64,000 nucleotides of DNA from Apophysomyces variabilis (taxonomy: Eukaryota; Mucoromycota; Mucoromycetes; Mucorales; Mucoraceae). The notes under the pieces are model-generated. The model was not told the origin of the DNA and ran no database searches. It saw only the letters and a list, made by a program, of their open reading frames with translations. The stretch lies in contig MZZL01000137.1 of assembly GCA_002749535.1 (NCBI GenBank), forward strand, positions 22,345-86,344, given 5' to 3'. How positions within the stretch are numbered: the first letter of the stretch is position 1; each line of letters starts with the position of its first letter. The translations under genes were made by a program, and so were the position numbers. This document shows, piece by piece, positions 44,862 through 58,300 of the stretch.

Positions 44862-46353
44862 CTAATAGTACGTGACTCTTTGAATATAACGTTCGGGTTT
44901 GGGAGGTTTGCCGTAGATGGGTTCATTGCTACCCAAGATTTCTTGGTAGATCTTGCTAACCGTAGCATCCCATTCTTCACGGAAGAACGAGACACCGCTA
45001 ATATTCAGGCCATGGGCCTGAGCCAATGCCTTGGTATCGAATGCATCGCGCTTCTCAAGCTTAATCTCGACTTTATCCTGACCTTGGTTTGGCTGTTCAT
45101 AGGCCACCAACGTGTATCGATGATATTTCGTTCCCTTCTGTGGATGTGGTGGCACGTAGTCCAACACAACGTCTCCCCCGGTGACATCCGGCTGTGTAGC
45201 TGACAAAGGCACGTTCGTACTTTTTTGTAGACGTAGGTATGCTTAGCAATCTTTCCCTCCAAATCATCCATGAACAACTTACATTAACCAATGGCAATGC
45301 TGTTGATAAGTCTTATTTTCCACATCCGGTGAATCTGAACGTCAAATCCATGTTTGGTATGTCAAACTACAACATGACTGGTCTCTCTTCCCTCCCCTTT
45401 TGTTTCCCGTCTCTTACCTGGATCCACTAGCATCAAGGTGTACAATCGTGTATCTGTATGGAAGTTGGTGATATTGATTTGAGGCACGTTGATACTCTGT
45501 CATAGGGGGAAACGGGACATCAGTCGTCTTCTCCTCTTCTTCTTTCTGATTAAGCGCATTTTTTTTCTTTACCTCTTCTGGTTTAACAAATACACCCGGT
45601 TCAACAGGTGCATTCTCCTTCTCTCCAAAGCGAATATTGACCTGCACTTTGGGTTCGAAACCAGGTGCTACTAAATCCGGAATGACGTTCATCTGGGTCA
45701 CACGTTCCAACAGTTGGCTACGGGGTGCTTTTTCGAACCGCTTTTGAGTCAAGTATCGATAGACCGGTCGTGACATATCAACTTTTTTTTTGGTAATACA
45801 ATGGATCAGCACATGGTTCGTTCAATGGGATGTTGTTCTTTGTCTTTTTTTTCGTTGGTGCTTACTTTTGCCATCGTTGAAGTTTCGTCGAACTTCGGGG
45901 TCATTCAATTCTGCTTTCACTTCAAGGTCGTATTTAAGAGCCTGTAATGCGGCTAACTGGGCTTCTTTGGTGGGAGAGCTGGCTAAAAAGAAGAGAGAAA
46001 AGGAGAACATGGGTGGTGCGTGTTTTTCCTTTCTTTAGTAACGAAATACAATTGTCGGGTTGTCTTATTACTTTTCTTGACGCGTGTCACTTCCTTCTCT
46101 ACTCGGGCCAACATTTCCAGTCGTTCTTTCTTGTCGACTTGAATGAGTTTGAGCGCTTCCTCGTAGGCCACATGACGACCGGCTGTTTCTGTTGAGACAC
46201 GTCTGACAGCCTAAAGTGGGGAAACAAAAGAACGAAAAGGAGGAGACATTCGATTTAAGTATATCTATAGTTTCGGTCTTATTCCACACGGTTGCTACGT
46301 ACGGCACATCGGACGCCATGGCGAGCGACACCTCTTGCCCAGATGCCAAACAT
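44862..46353 (-). CDS. MRPL35: Mitochondrial large ribosomal subunit protein mL38 (MRPL35), PEBP family
   Basis: Seven exons on the complement: 46303-46353, 46072-46210, 45866-45982, 45573-45781, 45418-45496, 45283-45334 and 44862-45219, giving 334 aa. The first exon encodes MFGIWARGVARHGVRCA, an Arg-rich, Asp/Glu-free mitochondrial targeting sequence. Then come YEEALKLIQVDKKERLEML, LNDPEVRRNFNDGK, DMSRPVYRYLTQKRF and MNVIPDL as in fungal mL38. The PEBP-like core has YTLMLVDPDSPDVENKTY, HCHWLITNVPLS, GGDVVLDYVPPHPQKGTKYH and YTLVAYEQ. It is a structural mitoribosome protein; the PEBP fold is used structurally, not for lipid binding. The frame switch at 45496 and 45573 is resolved by a clean 76-nt intron. 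Convergent with the 442-aa gene. Confidence 0.94.
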
Positions 46354-48477
46354 CGTTATTGTATGTGTTGGTGTTCCCAGAAATGAAGACGCAAAAAATA
46401 AGGCACCCGACGTTTTTGTTTATATGGCTTAGATCTGCGACAGGGTGCAGTGTTCCAAACCGGGCTTTTACCTCTGTCCTCCCGGACAAATCATGGCTCG
46501 GTTATCTGGGTATAGAAATTGTCCAATGAGATTACAAGCATTGACGACAAGCCAACATTTGTGCCTTACAAGAAGTGACTTTTTATGATTATGCTGAGAC
46601 AATATTCGGGTAGGAGCAAGTATGTCCATCTAATTGCATACTTAAGCTCGGACGCCCTTTGGGGCAGTATTAAGTTATCTGTCGTCAAAGAAGCAGCTGC
46701 AAAAGGCTATTTCGATAGAAGCAAATTTACGTTGTCTTTATCCCTCTTTCCTTATCCTCAAGCTCCAATCATAGGAATAAATTTTCTGGTCTCAGTGCAG
46801 ATATTGAGTCATTCTTTTCTCATCCAAGCTTGAACTAGTTTGCCCTATTTGTCTTTATTGCATCTTGGTCAAGTATCATGTCTATCCACGTCGGGCCCCA
46901 AGATAAGAGCATACCTTCTTTTCTATGCCCTTGTCAGGTCGAAAACAAACTTTTTCTTTTTCATATGGCGCGAAGGACCATGCACAAGACTGCAATGCAG
47001 GGGTGTAAAGGAAAGCCCATTCAAACTTCCATGCAGGTGGTCGGATGCATTCTGGCATGAGGCCATTCAACGTGAAATGAGGGTGGTTTATTCCTTTTTT
47101 TCCTCTTGTGGCTTCCTATGTGCTGATTTTCATTGTATCCAAGGGATATTACTGCGTTGAGGACATCCGTAGTTTGGATAGATCTCCTCATTTCTCGGAT
47201 AGTTTATTACTAGCTTGTTAGTTAACATAGTTTCTATGCTGCAAGGGGATGATAAGGGTTGGAAGAGCACAGGTCCGTTGCATCGGGTGATAAAGGTTTC
47301 CTCAGATAATCATGTGCTAAACTGTAATTATCCCCGTTAGAATCAATAAGTGACCTTATCTTAAGACCCTTTCAAAAACGTGAAATCAAGGTTACATTGA
47401 GAGAAATATGAGTGAGAGAAAATGAGTGAGGGGTTCTTTCTTTTAATTCTTTGTTTTGTTTTTAGATCATTTCTTTTGCTACGTAACTATTCCGGGAGAT
47501 GGATCCGTTTTCGGGATGTAGAACTACCATAGAACTGGTCGTTCAAGGAAGCGAAAAGAAACTCCAAAAATAAGCCATGGGTTCTCATTGGCCCGGACAC
47601 ACACGGTGACAAGATTTAAAAAAAGAATCCCACGGCGTCTGATCCGAGAATAGCACACACGCATAATAATGCGGGACCGACTTTCAAGGATGGCGTAAAG
47701 TGATGATATACATTGTGGATAGAACTTCCCTTTCCAACCAATGATGCACCCCAATGCAGATCCAAGCGAGTAATTTCACCTGTTTAGTAAAACCATGCGT
47801 TACAAAGGGATCTGCTGTGGTTGCTGTCTTCTAGGGTAACCACAACTAAAAAAAACTAAGGGCTCCATGACAACTTGGGATTTTTTTTTTTTTGCGGAAC
47901 GTTTCATGTACTACGTTCCCTTTGCCCCATAATAAAAAAGATATGCAAAATGATGTTACTAGCGTTTGTGGAAGTAATACTATTACATTTTTAATAAAAA
48001 ATGACGATTTAACAAACTGTTACTCGAGACACTGTTCTGATTCGCTGTTTCATTATCTTTCTTTTTCTTTCTACTGCATGATTATTTCCATTGGGAAGTC
48101 CTGTTTATCAGACTTCGTTGATGGGAAAAAAAATCCGATCACTCAGATCATTTTAAACTTTTGTTTTCGGCAAACATCAACCCTCAATATCGGAACAACC
48201 TCCATTATCAACAATTTTTTTTTTCGTATCCATGCACTATGCTTTTCATCCCTTGAAAAACCAAAAAAAAAAAAGAACAAGCGTTTTATAGTGGATCGAA
48301 ACAACAAAGAAAAAGAAGGGGAGAGGGGAAATAGAGAGTAAAAGAGAGAGAGAGAGAGAGGAGAGAAAGACTACCGATGAACGGAAGACAAAGCTAGGTG
48401 AAATGAATAAAGAAAAAAAAATAGAGAGAGAAACAAAACGACAAAACAGAAATAAAATAAGAAAAGAAGTTAACAGC
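46354..48477. other. Gene-free stretch with a possible LINE trace
   Basis: About 2.1 kb with no gene I can support. Near 46494-46580 a short plus-strand frame (MARLSGYRNCPMRLQALTTS) faintly resembles the start of a LINE endonuclease, but it stops quickly and is not convincing. GA-rich runs occur near 48330-48365, at the 3' side of the Bni4-like gene. Confidence 0.3.
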
Positions 48478-49980
48478 TTACAAAAAGAAATGGGTGTATT
48501 GACGACTCTCGACATGGACTTCCATGTCAGTTAATTTATACTCATTCAGTTCCTGTTTGATTTTCATGGCCAACAATGGAGTCAGCTTTTGACAAGTAGC
48601 ATTGGTATCACACCGACGATCATATTCGGATGCCGAAAATGTTTCATGGACCTGGATAGTGCCGCAAAACTGTAATTTCCGCGGTTTAAGAGAAGCATCT
48701 GCAAGGGAGCTTGTCGAGGATGATGCAGGCTTCAATCTGGGAGACCCGTGCAACGGCAATCCATAATGACTTCCAATCACAGGAGGCATCACTTCAGCTG
48801 TAGATTCGTCATCATCATGAGCCAAGGATGGTAAACGCGGCCGACTGGAAGAGGAAGAAGAAGAAGGTGTAGGTGAAGGAAGAGCATCACTACCACCTAC
48901 TAATCGGGGAGGTGGTAAACGTGAGAACGAAGAGGATCTGGACGAAACCACGGAATTGGGTGAATCAGGTAGTTTGTGCCCTGAAAAAAATAATCAAAAA
49001 AGACGGAGAAAGGTTAAGTTATGGGAAAAAAAAAGACAGACATCTCATCTATTCTTGTGTTACCTCTTAACGCACCCTTTCTGGTCCCTGTATCGACATG
49101 CAATGCCGGTCGGGCATCTTTTTTCTCCAGTGGCTGTGCTGGTGCATCATGTTGTTCTTGTTGACCTTTTTGAAATAGTTGAGAAAGCGAAGCCAGTGAT
49201 CGTCGTCTGAATCCTTTGCCAGGGTGATGTGATTGGCTACTCTGAATGGATATCTCGGAGGCGTTATCCGCAGACAGGATACCGACCTCTTTAGACCGTA
49301 AATGACTCATGCTAAACACCTTGCGAAGTCTTTTGGAAAGCGAAAGCTTTGTATTAATGGACATTTCGGACCGGATGGACATCGACTGGGATATAGAGGA
49401 TGACACGGAGGTGATAGAAGACCTTCGTTCAGAAGTCGCGGTCGAATTGGAAGACGACGATGGTCTAGGTTGAACAAAAGGGGGTCGTGATTCACTTGCG
49501 GTTGGCATTACAGATTTTGGTCGAGGATCACGTCGATGTGGGCGTTGCTGTGGTTGCTGTGGTCGGATCGGGGTTGAAACGGATTTCTGAATATGCAATG
49601 GCTCACGGGAGCTATTGTTACTAGGTGTTCGTGGGCGGGAACTAGGTCGGTGCATGCGTGATGATGGTGGTTGTGTCTGAGGATAATAGGGCTGTTGCGC
49701 ATACGAAGGATGATGCGACCAGTCGGTAAAAGGATGTTGTGGATAAGCCCAGAGATCCTGAGTCTAATATAAAAAAAATTGATGAGGAACATAAAAATAA
49801 ACCGAGCTACCAAATCAAGTAACTCTGCGTCCCCCTCTTTTCCTCAATCTGTTGGCCAAAAACCCTTACCTGGTCCAATCGCATTTTAGAAGTCAGGTAG
49901 TTGGCTAACGCAATGTCATCGCCTTCCTCTTGTTTTTGTTGGGCACGTAATGCAACAGGGTTCTGAATCATGGCTGTCAT
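48478..49980 (-). CDS. Bni4/Afr1-like PP1-targeting protein, 437 aa
   Basis: Exons on the complement: 49870-49980, 49064-49763 and 48478-48980. Most of the protein is disordered and rich in Ser, Pro, Arg and Gln. The conserved C-terminal block is KPRKLQFCGTIQVHETF, YDRRCDTNATCQKLTPLLA, IKQELNEYKLTDMEVH and SRQYTHFF. This matches the C-terminus of fungal Bni4/Afr1-type proteins, where an RVxF-like site (here KLQF) recruits protein phosphatase 1 to septins or sites of wall growth. The N-terminus MTAMIQNPVALRAQQKQEE and LANYLTSKMRLDQ is a separate short conserved-looking segment. Function in morphogenesis is inferred from the family. A donor-like GTAAGC overlaps the stop codon (TTTTTGTAAGC), but the family normally ends here. 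Confidence 0.78.
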
Positions 49981-52900
49981 AGAGATAATAATAGATTATG
50001 CGCTTGTTCTAAAAAAGAAGACACAGAGAGAAAAAGAAAGAAAGAAAATGAAAGAAAGAAAAAGAGAGTAGAAGATAGCGAGAGAGAGAGAGAGACAGAG
50101 AGATAACTTTTTTTTCTGGTTAATATGTGCGTAAAAATAAAGTAAAAGAAGGATAGTTTAGACGGTTAAAAAGAAGAAGAGGTTTAGACGAGAGGGAATT
50201 TATGAGGGAAAGACGAAGAAGAGGTACTATATAAGAAACGGAGGGGTATATACACAAATAACAAATAAAATAAGACGACGAACGACGATTGATGACGACG
50301 ACGGATCGTATATAGTGTTTTTTTTTCTTTTTTTTTCTGGTAAAGAAAAAAAGATGGATTAAAGAAAGAAGAGATAGCAGAGGCGCATCAAAAGACTATC
50401 GAAAGATAACTTTCGGTATTAAAAAGGAATAAAGAAGAAGAAAGAAGAGGAAGAAAGGATTGGAAAGGTTTGTTCGCCAGAGGAGAGTAACAAAAAAAAA
50501 ATAGCCAAAAAAAATGGGTGATAAAGAGTTTCTTTTGTCGTACACAACCACAAGCTAAAAAGAAGAAGAAAAAAAAACATACGACTCCGCTTTAAAACGA
50601 GAGGGAAACGGATAGAGAATGAATTAGCGAATTGGGGGGGATCTACTCACACTTTCTCTTTCTCTCTGTCTCTCTTCTTCTTTTTTGTGGGTCTATGACT
50701 TCACATTCTCCCCCTTTTCTCCTTAAACACAACACATTATCTATATATCACATATACTCTTCTGTTGTATAACAACAAAAATAAGATTTATTCACACCGG
50801 CCTTTTATTTTCATGTTAATGAACAAGGGGGTTGTGGATTGGAAAACATAAAACGATATATTTGAGTTTCCCTTTTTCCTTTGTCTTGTGCTACAAAAAC
50901 CTACTAATCGCCTGATGATCAAAAAGAATAAGTCGGAACATGGATAAGTATATCTTCTTTTTGCTCGTTTGCTCTCGCGCGTACACCCAAAAAGAAAACC
51001 AGTTTCGTATCATTCACGTGCAAAGTCATGACCTATCACAACACCTTTTTTCCTTCTTTTTTTTTTAACTTAAGGGCAAAAAAAAATTGATAGCTGCTGA
51101 CAAGATCTGTAATAACAAAAGAAAACAATACATAGAGGAAAAAAGAAATGGTTGTTTTATTGCTAACATATCCAAAATGATGTGCGTTCATACATTAGTT
51201 ACATTTCTTTAATTTTTTTTCTGCTTTGTCTATTCTCACTAGGAGACCAAAAGGGAATTGGGTTAAAACAATGGATGCTACGCGTGCTGTGATTTTTTAT
51301 TTATTATTATTATTTGCTTCGGTCTTGCACTTCGTTTTGAAACAGGCCCGTTAATGAGACACAAAGGATATACAAACGTGTACAGTGCTAACCTGTCTGT
51401 GCTTTTTTCAATATCCGAACGGACAAGGCAATAATTTCCTCATGCATTGTGTGTAACACGATCGAACTTGCTACCTTTTCCTTTCTTTTTCATTCTGCTA
51501 CTGAAAAAAGAAAAAGAATGAATAGCAGCTGTTGCCTCTGTTCTCCTTTCAACTCAATTCCTTTCATGCAACACGTGTCGTTTACCGAAAGAACAAGAGC
51601 CTATTTATGACGTCCCGAGGGAGCAAAGGGAAATAGTAATTGACAACAACCAAGAATCAAAAGAAAAAGTGTGCCGTGCTCGTTCCACAAAAGGAAATGG
51701 ATTTTCTGATTTATTTTTGCGCCTAGCTTATCTCTGTCTCCCTCTCTCTTTTCTCTTTCTCTCTTCGTATGAAAAAAGTAACCTTGAACTCCTTAAATCA
51801 CGGACATTACTCGTTTTGTCAACCGTCCATTTTGTTTGTTTCTCCTCTTTCCCCTCGTTTTCCCCTCCCCCACACCCACACCCACACCCACTTACATGGA
51901 TAGATAAATGCTTATATATATATAGGTACATAGGTGTTTTCCCCACTTTTGGTTTTCCAAGAATAAGGGGAAAAAAAAGATTAGGGTATATATGTGTGTA
52001 CCTGAGACTTGGAAGCGATATGATCTACCATGACGTTATTGCCTAACCACCAAGCGAACTTTAATTCCCAACTGAATAAGATGGCCCCGTGACGAATTCA
52101 TTTTTGGGAATCCTTGGTGACACCCAGGAGAAAAAAAAAGAAATTGGTAGCCGGCGCCCTATCCTTAACGCCCTCTGTTGCTGTCAATGGAAGGAAAGAA
52201 TGGATTGACATTGCATTGCATTCTTTTCCTTTATACACAAAGCCCAAATGAGCAAAACAGCAATAGATCCTTTGTGAACAGAAAAAGAAAAGAGGCTTTT
52301 ACTGATGTTGGTCTCTTTTTTTCTCTTTCTCCTCTGTTTTTCCTGTTTCGGTTTGAAGGTACGAGTTTCTTCATCTTCTATCTAATCGTCCCATCTTGAT
52401 CATCTTCATCATCCACCTAAAGTTTGTGCTCCGGGAAAAACATTCACACAGACAGAGAGCAAATTAGCTTACGAAATAATTAAAAAAAAAGGAATACGTT
52501 CACTTTCTATTTCATAAATGCTTAGATAAAGTCCTTTAGTACCGATGTAGTATAACGTCTTTGTACATGGTTACGCTGTTTAGAAATATGGCTAGTTCTG
52601 GGAATATTTTGTGGAAAAGCCTAGAAAAAGAAAATCAGCAAATCATTCCAAATTATGCACGATGAACGCATTTTTTCCCTCAAAGTGCAATTGGACTAAA
52701 AAGGGTTACGGCGTTTATTACCTTGGGCGGGAACATAAGATAGGGTGGGAAACGTTTTGAAAACCAACAAAAAAGGGATATCATTTAAAGGTCATCAAAT
52801 GATTGCCGATCGCCCAACGTATATCAGTTTATTTGTTAGATTGGAATGAGGAGCAACAACAAAAAAACAAGTTATTGGAGAAACCACCGAGAGCTTTACC

Positions 52901-53617
52901 TGGATCTTCTTTCATGTTTCCAAGACGCCCGAAGCGGACTGTAAACGTTTGAACACACAAACAACACATTGTATAACCATCCGCTAGAACAACCTTAAAA
53001 AAACTGCACTAAATCGTGGTTTTGCTTCTCATCTAACTCTCAGTCCTTTTGAAACAAAACTAAAACAGAAGATCCCAACTTCTTTTTTATTTGCAATGCA
53101 CTTCTCCTAACTTGTCAAATCACTGCCTATTTGGTATTCAATGACAAAAAGTGAAAGAAAGGAAGCGCTTTACAACAACAGCTCCCTGTTTTCATATATG
53201 CCATCACCTTTTTTTCTCTCTCTCTCCCTAACATCATCCATCTAAAACCCTTCTTTCCATAGGACACTATTCGTTTATGAAAGTAAAAAAAAAAAGATTG
53301 AATGATCTGAACTACAGTAAAATCATTCCACAAGAATACCTGATGTACGTTTCTATATTAACAGGCATAGAAGGGCATAGCAACAGTATATTTAATAAAG
53401 AAAAACAAAACGTTAGGATCGCTTAGATGATAGATGCAAAGGGATAAATGACGGGTCTCTAGAGATATAACATACATAGGAAAAAAGTTAATGCGAAAGA
53501 GAAAAGCAGAAAAATAAACTATGGACCAGAAAAATCTAATAGAAAACATGTGTGAAAGAGAGAGATAGAGATGAAAAACCAGTAGGATGATATACAATGA
53601 CATCTTGCTTTCTTAGC
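49981..53617. other. Long gene-free region rich in GA/CT tracts
   Basis: About 3.6 kb without any supportable coding exon. On the plus strand 50030-50600 is strongly purine-rich with AGAGAGAG runs (50078-50100), and 50640-50680, 51725-51770 and 53214-53227 are CT-rich. A (CACACC)n-like run lies near 51870-51890 and short TA repeats near 51913-51924. The first part probably holds the promoter and 5' UTR of the Bni4-like gene. The length is unusual for this gene-dense window, so an unannotated long non-coding transcript is possible; nothing visible proves it. Confidence 0.35.
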
Positions 53618-55339
53618 TTAGACAGTTCCTCCTTCAGATAGAGTATGGGAAATCGATGTTGCTGTTGTTGTTGTTATAGCGGTAGAATTGTTTTCGGAAA
53701 CAAAAGAGGATGTCTGGCTGAAAAGAGAACAGTTTTCCCAGTGGGATTCAGCGCATGTAACAGGCTTTCTTCCCCACGAAGCATGGATATTATGAAACGC
53801 TCTTTGTGCAACCAATTGATCTATAGCCTCCTTCCACAGGGCATCCCATTGCTCCTCATCATAATGGAGAACAGGCCCTAGCTGCGGTTGCAAGGACTTG
53901 ACGAGCACCTCCACATTTTGTTGCCAAAGAGCACCTAAATCCCAATGGAACAGGTTAGCGAAATGGAGGCGAATCTGTGCTGTTTTTATTTGTTGCCTGA
54001 CCTATTTCCAAACCCCAATTACCAACAGGCATGGATACATATTTACTGTCGATTTCTTCAAAACCGACACAGTGTAGGAATTCGTCAAGCCGTGTGGCTA
54101 TGTTGGGTTCCAGTCCTCTCTGTCTGAATGCATTGATCGTTTTATGTACAATAGGTGGTTGTTGTGGCATCACTGGATCGACATCGGCTTCCACGAGTTG
54201 GATGTAGCCTCCAGGTTTCGTCACGCGGACGAGTTCTCGTAACAGTTGTTTCCAGTGAACTAAGGGTATACTAAGTATCATCTGCCGCATGTGCACCAAA
54301 GTAAACGTATTATCAGGATAGGGTAGACCATGGAGGATATTTCCCACTTCAAAATCTATGTGATTATCGGATGCATGCAGATCATCTCCCCGTTGACGGA
54401 TGCCTATTTTTGGAAGGTAGGCAGGTTGGTGACCATCCTGCCATATCCTCTGTCGTGACACGCCAGGAAGCTGTAAATCAGCAAGGAAATTGTCATAGAT
54501 ATCAATGCCGATAAAACGGGTGTCAGGGAATTCCATGGCCATATCCACAACCTACATAGAGCGAACGAATGAATACAAAAAAAACACCCCATCCTTCTTT
54601 TTCTTTCTGCGATCGAATGCATGAAAAAATGTCCTATTGTACTTGCCCATGAACCAGTGCCACACCTAATTTATAATTTCAAACGATACAGAACGTGTAA
54701 GAGAATCAGGAATGACAATGCTACATGGCTCTTTTTCTTTTTACCCGACATCAAGAACCAGACCACCAGAAAGCAATTGCTGAGTTACTGGAGCAAAAAG
54801 GGTCCTATGGGTGCTCAATTCAGTATATCATGACCCATCCTTCTATTTTTTTTCAGCGTTCGTTTACCCAGTGAATGCCCATTTATACATATAAGATACA
54901 ATGCTGGAACGCTCTAATTCGGGCTCATCTATTGGAAGAAGAAGTTCGACACCCTTCATAATCCATTGCGTGGTTAATATCCCATAAAAAGAAAGGATTG
55001 TTTGTATATGTATGTACATCAATCGATATCTACCTCGGCATTGAAGTACTTTCTTCCACCGACGTATCGATGTCGATCATCTGGTATGGGTGGCGCTGAG
55101 ATGTCTCCTGGAAAATTAAACTCTAACCGGGTTCGGTCCTTTTTGGGAGGGCTTTCCGTTTTTGACTTTTGCCGTTGTTCTTGCAGCTTTTTACGTGCTT
55201 TGCGGTCATGCTTACGGGTTGGTTTTAGATACTTTGGTACTGAACTTGAGCCTAACGCGAATGAACTTGTTGTAGTGGGAAATGATGACTGAGTTGTAGT
55301 CGACATGCGATGATGAGAAGATGAGAATGAATTGCCCAT
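53618..55339 (-). CDS. SAM-dependent methyltransferase, class I, 448 aa, possibly N-myristoylated
   Basis: Six exons on the complement: 55034-55339, 54868-54953, 54745-54813, 54647-54665, 54002-54551 and 53618-53934. It begins MGNSFSSSHH, a good N-myristoylation signal. A basic disordered stretch follows, then RYVGGRKYFN and LLLPIDEPELERSSI. The methyltransferase core has motif I VLDVGCGTGSW, FPDTRFIGIDI ending in the ribose-binding acidic residue, FEVGNILHGLPYPDNTFTLV and RELVRVTKPGGYIQLVEAD. These are typical of fungal UMTA/LaeA-type methyltransferases that often act on unknown substrates. CGTGSW sits on a 19-nt microexon followed by a GC-AG intron (54552-54646). The C-terminus ends in a Thr-rich tail. 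Substrate unknown. Confidence 0.85.
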
Positions 55340-58300
55340 GAGAACAAGCAAAAAGGCAGAAATGAGAAAAAGAACACGAGGAACAAGCAGAATAGCTACT
55401 GGGAAAAAAATTATAAAAAAAAATGATCGAACAAGCTTTTTTTTTTTGTCTCTCAGCTTGTTGTGTTTCTTCGTTTCTCTCCGATTTAAAGGGAATTAAC
55501 GTCATGGTTTTTATTGTCGAATGGGGTTCATAAGAGTGATAGAGGGCTCAGCTCTGTGAATCGAAAAGTAGAATAAGAGAAACATCTTTCGAAGAAACCC
55601 GACGTCCTCTAAAGGACTTGCATGAACGATAGGGCAGAAAGCCACTTTGGGGCCCAGTGTATTCGGTATAGGAACCAATCATTCTTTTCGCTTTGACGTG
55701 GCGGTGCACTTTGTATTACGTTTTTTTAAACCTTCGCCAAGAATCCAGAAGATAAGTAATGCAACCCTACAGTGTGCTAAAGACATGAGATTGGAAAAAA
55801 GAAAACAAAAGCCAAAGCCATGCAGATCTTTCTTATTGTCTCTCTAATGATTTCCCTTGCATTCTTCAGCCTCAATGCAAGGCTTTCCGTTTACGCATGC
55901 GGAGAATAAGATCATTGCAGCTGTCCCGAGAAATTCAGTTCCCGTCCCCACGTTTCCTACGTTTGAACGATCTAAAGCTGGATGACCCCCATTCGTTTCA
56001 TACTCTGCTATGGAACTTTTTCTTCCTGCTCTCTATCCTTTGCAGATCTCAACCGGAGTTTAACATTAACTTTCTTGTTACATACGATCTGCGGAAATCA
56101 GAAATAGAACTTGTGATCCCGAAAAAGAAAGTCATGATCTAAGTATAACAGAGTCTCCCTTGCGTATCAAAAAATAGCAAAAATGTAGTAATTACGGAGA
56201 AGCAATGTCTGAATGCTATTTTTTAAGCTTAATCAACCACGTATGAGCCAAAAAGCAGACACAGGTAGATTAATATCAGCTGTTTTTCAAAAGACTTTCG
56301 CCTGGTAGTTTTGCTACAATGAGTTTCACAGGCCAAATGGGTGCAACCTTGCTAATAACAGATAAAGAACAACGAACTGCGGTCCTTCAATAGAAGCTGC
56401 AGAACATACTGTCCATTACGGTATTGATGGCATTTTTTAAAACTGTGAAAGAATGGAGGAGCATGACTATCTGCTTATAATCATTTCAATAAGCCTTTTC
56501 TTTATGTGGTTTCCCGAACAGATTATACCATGCGTCCAACTAGTCTAATCCGTTTTATTTGCTTGTTTTTTGTAAGAGTTGATTTCTTTTTCTCATACCA
56601 CCTGTGTTTTCATATGGCTCGCTTGAACAAATCTTGTCATTGCACGAAGCTCATGTTGTTTATAGTACTATCTAGTTTGACGCGACGTATATATACGAGG
56701 TAGCGTACGTACAAATCGCAAATGCAGATGAGCCTGTCGAATTTTCCTGAGATTATTTTAAGTATCCTTCGTCTCTAGCCCGTGGTAGTCGGGGAGCTCT
56801 CAGATGCAGCGACAAAAGCTTCAAAATCCAAAAAAGTGTATCACTTAGCGCGAGAGGCCTGTCTCGTACTAAAGTATTATAACTGCCGCTATCATTAAGT
56901 CCCACAGATGCCGCAAGCCGATAATATTGATATCATGGTCTTGTGCTGGAGACAGCACGTTACAACAAACTATGTATATTTTATCCTTAAAACAGCAGGA
57001 CTAACTTTGATACGTAACAGTCGGAGAAAATATTATGTACACTGTAATGTCGTTAACCTTTATGAGGGCGGTCTAGCCGTTTCTGCTAACCATGAAGCAT
57101 TCTGCGTTCATTCATTCGTGAGAGATTGAATAGCTTATGAAAATCCTGGTTATTAACTAGTTCAAACCATGGTTCTCCGATTCTTGTCTGCCATAAAGAA
57201 CACGTCTGTCCCAACCGGAGGAAAGCCGGCTATATCAGCAATTGGACCTCGCGGATTTATTAGCTGAACTTAAGGAATTCTGAGAGCCAGCTTCTTCAGC
57301 ATTGGACACCATGGACAAATTATCCTTGCATCTTCAATATCCTGGATTAGTATCTCGAATTTACTCATTATGCAGTTGGAAAGAGTGAAACACATTATTT
57401 CTCGTCATATCAGCCTATTTATACGAGCTATGGCCATTTTACACTACATGGCTTAACAAAGCACGCGCTGTAACCTGCAAGTGTATCCTACATATATCAC
57501 AAGCTACTATGTTTATCTTATCAATACGTCCCAGGACACTTCTACCTGTGAGTACAAGTGCCAGTGATACAAGGAAGAGGAAGTTCTGCCACTCTCATCT
57601 CGAGCTAGCTGCATTTCGCAAGTATCAAGCCAAGTTCTTCTCGCGACCTTGGTCATTTGACTAATAGAGCGCAGAGAAGGCATGTAAGATTTGTTTCCTA
57701 TTTTGAGTAAACAAGGAAAAAGTTTGTGTTTGGTTGTATTCTCTCGGACAGGTTTGCGCTATTCTATGACGAATCTTAAGTTTCGTCCCGTCAAAAATAG
57801 CTATCAATTCCTTTCACGACTATTCTAAAGTCGGGGTTGACTGATAATCAGGAGATAGCATTATGAGGCAGCCTGTAATAGCGTGTTAACAATATGATGG
57901 CTTGCTTCCATTTGTTGTTATTCCACCAATTGCTGATTCCAAGTTATCTTTACTGCTCTTTCAATAGTTTCATCAGTTCATCACGGGCTGAAAACCTTGA
58001 CATGTCAGGTTCCACATAGACTTGTTGCTCGTAATATTAGACTATTGCAGGGAAAGCATCTGTACAATTGAAATCTGCAAGGCTAAGTAAGGATGCGATA
58101 TCCGAGCGTTGCAGTATGTAAATGGTACATAGCAATCATAAACTTAGTATACGGTTCCGCTCCACCGATCATTTGAGAATGGAAAAGTACAAATTGATAA
58201 AGCTGGTTTGACAGAGAATGGCCGTTTGTCTCTTTAGCCATCCCATGATAAGTATATGTTGCTACAAGTATGCCATTGCTGTAACGTAATGCTACCTAAC

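Noticed and set aside
46494..46580. Possible LINE endonuclease start
   Set aside because: The frame ends after about 30 codons and only a loose pattern is visible. Mentioned in the gap note but not called.
51669..52399. ORFs of 125 and 73 codons in the GA/CT-rich gap
   Set aside because: Composition follows pyrimidine tracts; no motif or splice-consistent extension.
57250..57285. rRNA-like string TTAGCTGAACTTAAGGAATT
   Set aside because: Short resemblance to conserved large/small rRNA sequence, but the flanks do not match rRNA. Likely chance.
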